Source: Dehalococcoidales bacterium
GTDB lineage: Bacteria; Chloroflexota; Dehalococcoidia; Dehalococcoidales; RBG-16-60-22
DNA: 17,067 nucleotides
Assembly (NCBI GenBank): GCA_030606585.1
Contig: JAUWGD010000024.1
Location: 1-17,067 of the forward strand
Direction: 5' to 3'
The notes under the pieces were generated by a model. That model made no database searches and was not told the origin of the DNA. It saw only the letters and a program-made list of their open reading frames with translations. Within the stretch, counting starts at the first letter, position 1, and every line of letters begins with the position of its first letter. Below are positions 14,147 to 17,067 of this stretch, in pieces. Made by a program: the position numbers and the translations under genes.

Positions 14147-14176
14147 ATTTTACATTAATATTTTACTTACCGTCAA
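14147..14176 (-). promoter_or_regulatory. Promoter of the VAO/CCG/VAO operon, TTGACG-18-TAAAAT
   Basis: On the minus strand TTGACG (14176-14171) and TAAAAT (14152-14147) are 18 bases apart. Transcription would start near 14140 and give a leader of about 93 bases before ATG 14047. Confidence 0.62.
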
Positions 14177-14225
14177 AGGTTCCTCCATTCGAGGTAAGAA
14201 GAGTAAACGCGCCCACTAATTTATC

Positions 14226-14255
14226 TTGACAAGAGAATTTCAAGTACCCTATAGT
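14226..14255 (+). promoter_or_regulatory. Promoter of the second GlcG-like gene, TTGACA-18-TATAGT
   Basis: A perfect -35 TTGACA (14226-14231) and TATAGT (14250-14255) are spaced by 18 bases. It is divergent from the minus-strand promoter at 14147-14176, with only about 50 bases between the two -35 boxes, so a shared regulator could act on both. Confidence 0.68.
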
Positions 14256-14339
14256 AACTCTCAAGAGCATGTTGAAATTAATTTCCCCCTGTGTAAAATC
14301 CGACAGCACTATAAGCTAAAATAATAGAAGGAGGTAGCG

Positions 14340-14759
14340 ATGTATTTAAGGAAGCTTTTAAGCCTGGAAGACGCTCGAATTGCTGGTGAGGCGGCTTTAG
14401 CGAAGGCTATGGAGAACCCGGACTGGCCTGTGGCGATCGCTATTTTAGATGCGACGAGCGAGCTTGTCTACTTCATGAAGATGGACAACTCTTCACCGCT
14501 ATATGCCAAGATGGCAATAAATAAAGCCTATACCGTGGTACACTTCGAAATGGACAATATCATGCAATTTTTTAAACCGCAGGGACTCGATATCAGCGCT
14601 TTCCCGGACCCGAAATTCACACCAATGGGAGGAACCATCATAAGGGCATCAGATGGTGCCGTGCTCGGCGGCATAGGCGCATCCGGCCGCCGACCAGACA
14701 TGCATAATATCTCAGACCGGGACATTGAACTGGCCGGAGCCAACACTCTATCTCTGTAA
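14340..14759 (+). CDS. GlcG/HbpS-like family protein (DUF336), second copy
   Basis: The 139-residue protein has the family pattern WPVAIAILDATSELVYFMKMD (29-49), AKMAINKAYTVVHF (about 56-69) and a C-terminal GGTIIRASDGAVLGGIGASGRRPD. Its start is set by a textbook GGAGG a few bases ahead of the ATG. It is shorter than its relative at 8695-9171 and differs in the middle, so the two are distant paralogues. It is divergent from the VAO/CCG operon, as glcG accompanies glycolate oxidase genes in other bacteria. A role as cofactor-binding accessory or sensor is an inference. Confidence 0.86.
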   Translation: MYLRKLLSLEDARIAGEAALAKAMENPDWPVAIAILDATSELVYFMKMDNSSPLYAKMAINKAYTVVHFEMDNIMQFFKPQGLDISAFPDPKFTPMGGTIIRASDGAVLGGIGASGRRPDMHNISDRDIELAGANTLSL

Positions 14760-14811
14760 TCTAACAAATGGTACCTATGGACCGCCACCTTTCCTCATAA
14801 CCGATCTTGGT

Positions 14812-15126
14812 TCAATCAGCAGGAATGACTGGTACAAGAAGATGAGAATTGTACTTGCCACCTGTATAGATTACATGCTCACCCTTGTTTACAGTCTCCG
14901 TATGCCCATTCGAGTGTATCTCTTCGGGGTAATTATAGATATCGCTGCCTTGCACCACGATCCGTAGCTTCTCGCCTCGCTCAAGCAGGATGCTTGTAGG
15001 CCAGATTTCGATCTCTATCGGCACGATTTTACCGTCTTCAACATCCACCGCGGCGGCATTGGAGCCCGCCAGTGGTTCATTACCACAAAAACCGAGCCCT
15101 TTTATGATTGTCCTCTGTTCTGACAT
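14812..15126 (-). pseudogene. C-terminal stump of a CocE/NonD-family (X-Pro dipeptidyl-peptidase-like) hydrolase
   Basis: The frame encodes the end of the C-terminal beta-sandwich of this family: GKIVPIEIEIWPTS, then GEKLRIVVQGSDI, then ETVNKGEHVIYTGGKYNSH and LLVPVIPAD. The full enzymes have about 550-680 residues with an N-terminal alpha/beta hydrolase domain carrying Ser-Asp-His, none of which is present here or in the upstream 120 bases. The open frame can be extended back to 15186 (GTG) but gains no family sequence. ATG 15126 has only a poor ribosome binding site. It is best read as the remnant of a deleted gene, cut when this region was rearranged. A free-standing small protein is the less likely alternative. 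Confidence 0.68.
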
Positions 15127-15248
15127 TATTAGGTTCTTCTCGGACAAGGGGGTTGATGCTGTAATATTGCCTCTGGAAAATGTCACCGGAGTGCCGGTGC
15201 GTTTAGACTAGTAGAAAATTAACTTATCATTAATTTCAAGGAGGGAAG

Positions 15249-15605
15249 ATGATAGTCGTCAATAGTGAAAACATAGCAGCCGTTCCGACTCAGGACGAAA
15301 TTGTTAAGAGTGACCCGGTCACCAGGAAGGCATTGATTGATGCTAAAGATACGGGGGGATACGGAATTCTACTGGTGACCTTCGAGCCGGGAGCCGGGCT
15401 GAACTTCCACACCCATACCTACGAGCAGATTCTGTACGTCACCGAGGGAAAGGGCATCGTGGCCACCAGGCAGGAAGAGAGAGTCGTGACGCCGGGTACG
15501 GTTATCTTCATACCACCGGGCGAGGTTCACTGGCACGGGGCCACCGGGGACTCCTCGTTCTCCCATATCGACATACAGAAGCCGGGTATTCAGTTAGCTC
15601 AATAG
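15249..15605 (+). CDS. Small single-domain cupin
   Basis: The 118-residue protein is one cupin barrel. Motif 1 is FHTHTYEQILYVTEGKG (53-69) with likely metal ligands His54, His56 and Gln60. Motif 2 is PGTVIFIPPGEVHWHG (82-97) with His94. The Gln in place of Glu in motif 1 also occurs in the HxHxxxQ cupins often encoded with carboxymuconolactone decarboxylase-like genes. It starts with a strong AAGGAGGG site and ends well before the TRAP genes, which have their own promoter. Function could be dioxygenase, isomerase or small-molecule binding; nothing in the sequence decides. Confidence 0.85.
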   Translation: MIVVNSENIAAVPTQDEIVKSDPVTRKALIDAKDTGGYGILLVTFEPGAGLNFHTHTYEQILYVTEGKGIVATRQEERVVTPGTVIFIPPGEVHWHGATGDSSFSHIDIQKPGIQLAQ

Positions 15606-15654
15606 CGGCAGGATTGTCAATACTAAAATCCGCCACTCGACGAATAATAAATCC

Positions 15655-15684
15655 TTGACTTCCATAGAATTTTTAATGTACTAT
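15655..15684 (+). promoter_or_regulatory. Promoter of the TRAP operon, TTGACT-18-TACTAT
   Basis: TTGACT (15655-15660) and TACTAT (15679-15684) are 18 bases apart in the spacer between cupin and dctP. Transcription would start near 15691 and give a leader of about 100 bases. Confidence 0.62.
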
Positions 15685-15706
15685 ATTGCCACGTACAAAA
15701 AATCGT

Positions 15707-15763
15707 AAAAGGAGGTACAATAAAAACAGCATATATAGTATGAACAAAGACCTACTTCTTTAA
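15707..15763 (+). other. Orphan Shine-Dalgarno and two micro-ORFs in the dctP leader
   Basis: AAAAGGAGGT at 15707-15716 is an ideal ribosome binding site, but no ATG, GTG or TTG follows at a usable distance. The nearest in-phase candidate is ATA at 15720, opening a seven-codon frame ending in TGA 15741-15743, which overlaps an ATG at 15740 that opens another seven-codon frame ending TAA 15761-15763. The real dctP start has its own site at 15778-15783. Confidence 0.4.
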
Positions 15764-15791
15764 ATAGTATATTCACAGGGAGGTTGAAATA

Positions 15792-16949
15792 ATGAAGAAA
15801 TTAGCTATAGCGTTATTAATGATTGTCCTTGCTTCCACTCTGGTGATTGGCAGTTGTGCCGAACCAGAGCCAGCTCCTGCTCCTGCTCCAGCCCCGGCCC
15901 CGGCGCCAGAACCAGAACCAGAACCTGCTCCAGCTCCGGAACCAGAGCCGGAACCTGCTCCAGCGCCGGAACCGGAGCCAGAACCTGAGAAGGTTTATAA
16001 TCTCAAGTACATTGATTGGGGGCCGGAATTCTGGGACCTCGGGGTACGCGCCAAGGAATGGATTGCCGAGGTTGAGAGGCTCACCAATGGCAAGGTTTTA
16101 ATTGAAGCCTATTTTGCCGCATCCCTGGTATCGCGCCTGGATACCTACCGGGCTCTTGAAACGGGTGTTGCCGATATAGCTCTCTACGTCCTCGGCGGCA
16201 ATCCGGGCGTGCACCAGCTAAACCGCGTTATCGACCTGCCCGGCACCGGCATACCTGATGAGCGGGCGCAGATGGAAATATATAACAAACTGCGCGATAA
16301 GTACCCGGAGCTTGAGGAAGAGTACGGGAATGTCCTCGTGCTGCGCATGATGGGCCTGCCGCCCGAGCATATTCATACCACCGATAAGTTTAAACAGGTA
16401 ATGACCCCGGAGGACCTGGCCGGCCTCAAGACCTATGCCAATCAGCTCTGGGAAGAACAAATCGGCGCCTACGGCGGTGCTATTATCAACCCGGCTCCGA
16501 TGGAATGGTATACATCGCTGGATACGAATCTCATACAGGGGATGTTCATTCACTGGAACGCCGTTTACGATTCCGGTCTGCTTGAGCTGTTCAAGTACCA
16601 CACAGTAGTTGGAGAAGGTGGTATGGGCATGCAGACCATCGGCTGGATTATGAACCGTGACAGCTTTAACCAGCTGCCGGCCGAGTACCGTAAGATAATC
16701 CTGGAAACAGCCGAAGCATGGCAGGAGCCCTCGCTAGAGGACTCTGTCAACACGGCCAGAGAAGGCAGAGCGGCCGCCATTGAGTGGGGACATGAAGTCG
16801 TCGACCTGACGCCGGCGCAGCAACAGGTGTGGTTAGACCTTGCCGCATCGATTCACGAGCAGTGGATAGCTGAAACCGAAGCTGCCGGTTTTGACAACGC
16901 GCGAGATATCTATGACGACATGATGGAAATGATAGAAGAGTATAAATAG
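15792..16949 (+). CDS. dctP: TRAP transporter solute receptor (DctP family), lipoprotein
   Basis: The 385-residue protein begins with a lipoprotein signal peptide (KK, hydrophobic core, lipobox VIGSC, Cys22). A Pro/Ala/Glu linker runs from about 23 to 68, and the DctP receptor domain follows. That domain contains WIAEVERLTNGKVLIEAYFA, ADIALYVLGGNPG, the DLAGLKTYAN stretch with an equivalent of the conserved substrate-contacting region, and a NRDSFNQLPAEYRKIILE segment near 290-310. It would bind an organic acid outside the membrane and pass it to the DctQM permease, driven by an ion gradient. GGGAGG lies eight bases before ATG. Lipid-anchored receptors are expected where there is no Gram-negative periplasm to retain them. 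Ligand unknown. Confidence 0.92.
   Translation: MKKLAIALLMIVLASTLVIGSCAEPEPAPAPAPAPAPAPEPEPEPAPAPEPEPEPAPAPEPEPEPEKVYNLKYIDWGPEFWDLGVRAKEWIAEVERLTNGKVLIEAYFAASLVSRLDTYRALETGVADIALYVLGGNPGVHQLNRVIDLPGTGIPDERAQMEIYNKLRDKYPELEEEYGNVLVLRMMGLPPEHIHTTDKFKQVMTPEDLAGLKTYANQLWEEQIGAYGGAIINPAPMEWYTSLDTNLIQGMFIHWNAVYDSGLLELFKYHTVVGEGGMGMQTIGWIMNRDSFNQLPAEYRKIILETAEAWQEPSLEDSVNTAREGRAAAIEWGHEVVDLTPAQQQVWLDLAASIHEQWIAETEAAGFDNARDIYDDMMEMIEEYK
15906..15989 (+). repeat. 30-base tandem repeat encoding the PEPEPEPAPA linker of DctP
   Basis: Two full units (15906-15935, 15936-15965) and a third of 24 bases (15966-15989) encode PEPEPEPAPA, PEPEPEPAPA and PEPEPEPE. The units differ at synonymous positions, so they are not a very recent expansion. 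They follow a shorter Pro-Ala run (residues 27-39). Confidence 0.8.
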
Positions 16950-16970
16950 TTAGTTATAGTAAGGGAATTG

Positions 16971-17000
16971 CGAATGCAAATACGAAAAGCATTGCATTCG
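16971..17000 (+). promoter_or_regulatory. Hairpin enclosing the dctQ start codon
   Basis: A nine-base perfect inverted repeat, CGAATGCAA (16971-16979) and TTGCATTCG (16992-17000), with a 12-base loop puts the ATG of dctQ (16974-16976) inside the left arm. Folding in mRNA would hide the start codon while the upstream AAGGGA site (16961-16965) stays free. Confidence 0.6.
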
Positions 17001-17067
17001 GCAGATAATAGAATAGCGCAGATAAGCGAGATATTCGGCGTGGTGGCGGTGGGCGTCCTGGTCTGCA
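16974..17067 (+). CDS. dctQ: TRAP transporter small permease (DctQ), N-terminal part, cut by the window end
   Basis: Thirty-one codons are visible, starting MQIRKALHSADNRIAQISEI and passing into a hydrophobic stretch, FGVVAVGVLVC, that looks like the start of the first transmembrane helix. Position directly after dctP (24 bases), the basic N-terminus and the helix fit DctQ, the four-helix small permease subunit; dctM should follow. AAGGGA lies about seven bases before ATG. The identification depends mainly on context, since so little is present. Confidence 0.7.
   Translation, partial: MQIRKALHSADNRIAQISEIFGVVAVGVLVC

Noticed and set aside
15184..15199. Perfect hairpin CACCGG-AGTG-CCGGTG upstream of the cupin
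   Set aside because: No T run follows on either strand, so it is not an intrinsic terminator; it may be chance or the edge of the decayed hydrolase.
15607..15634. Bulged stem GGC-GGATT with AATCC-GCC after the cupin gene
   Set aside because: Lacks a downstream T tract and has a bulge and an 11-base loop; too weak to call a terminator.
15906..15989. CRISPR-like repeat array
   Set aside because: The 30-base units are directly adjacent with no spacers and are in-frame Pro/Glu/Ala codons of the receptor linker. No other repeat array was seen in the window.

Overview
The window looks like accessory chromosome from an uncultured anaerobic or facultative bacterium, most likely a Chloroflexota lineage of the Dehalococcoidia type. 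This is an inference. It rests on the Pro/Glu/Ala-rich linker behind the lipobox of the TRAP receptor, tandem old-yellow-enzyme/Fe-S flavoproteins feeding an ETF and FixCX, VAO-type flavoproteins paired with a CCG Fe-S protein, and family-wide use of strong Shine-Dalgarno sites. No rRNA or complete tRNA is present, so taxonomy cannot be fixed from the window alone.

Layout. (1) Positions 1-840 are AT-richer and look like the right end of an integrated element: a 58-residue ribbon-helix-helix protein expressed from a near-perfect promoter as an apparently leaderless mRNA, then a small ORF that runs into a 3' half of tRNA-Val(UAC), the classic scar of tRNA-targeted integration. (2) Positions 941-8632 are a plus-strand operon: two paralogous FMN/4Fe-4S/ADP-fold oxidoreductases related to trimethylamine dehydrogenase and 2,4-dienoyl-CoA reductase, then ETF alpha, FixC-type ETF:quinone oxidoreductase, FixX ferredoxin-like protein and ETF beta, closed by a terminator. 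(3) A minus-strand GlcG/HbpS-like (DUF336) gene has its own promoter. (4) A 540-base spacer holds that promoter and a 3' half of tRNA-Lys(UUU) on the minus strand. (5) A minus-strand three-gene operon (14047 to 9714) encodes VAO-type flavoprotein, double-CCG Fe-S protein, and a second VAO-type flavoprotein. It is divergent from a second GlcG-like gene at 14340. (6) A C-terminal stump of a CocE/NonD hydrolase, a cupin gene, and the start of a TRAP transporter operon (dctP, partial dctQ) finish the window.

How it may work together. The TRAP system would import an organic acid. The VAO/CCG/VAO set resembles the GlcDEF/LutAB logic of oxidising a hydroxylated substrate through FAD and Fe-S clusters. 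The OYE-like enzymes would pass electrons through their 4Fe-4S cluster to ETF, then FixC/FixX, then quinone, so one operon contains dehydrogenase and the entire wire to the membrane. The substrates cannot be read from the sequence. The two tRNA 3' remnants bracket region 2-3, which suggests the locus was assembled by repeated integration events.
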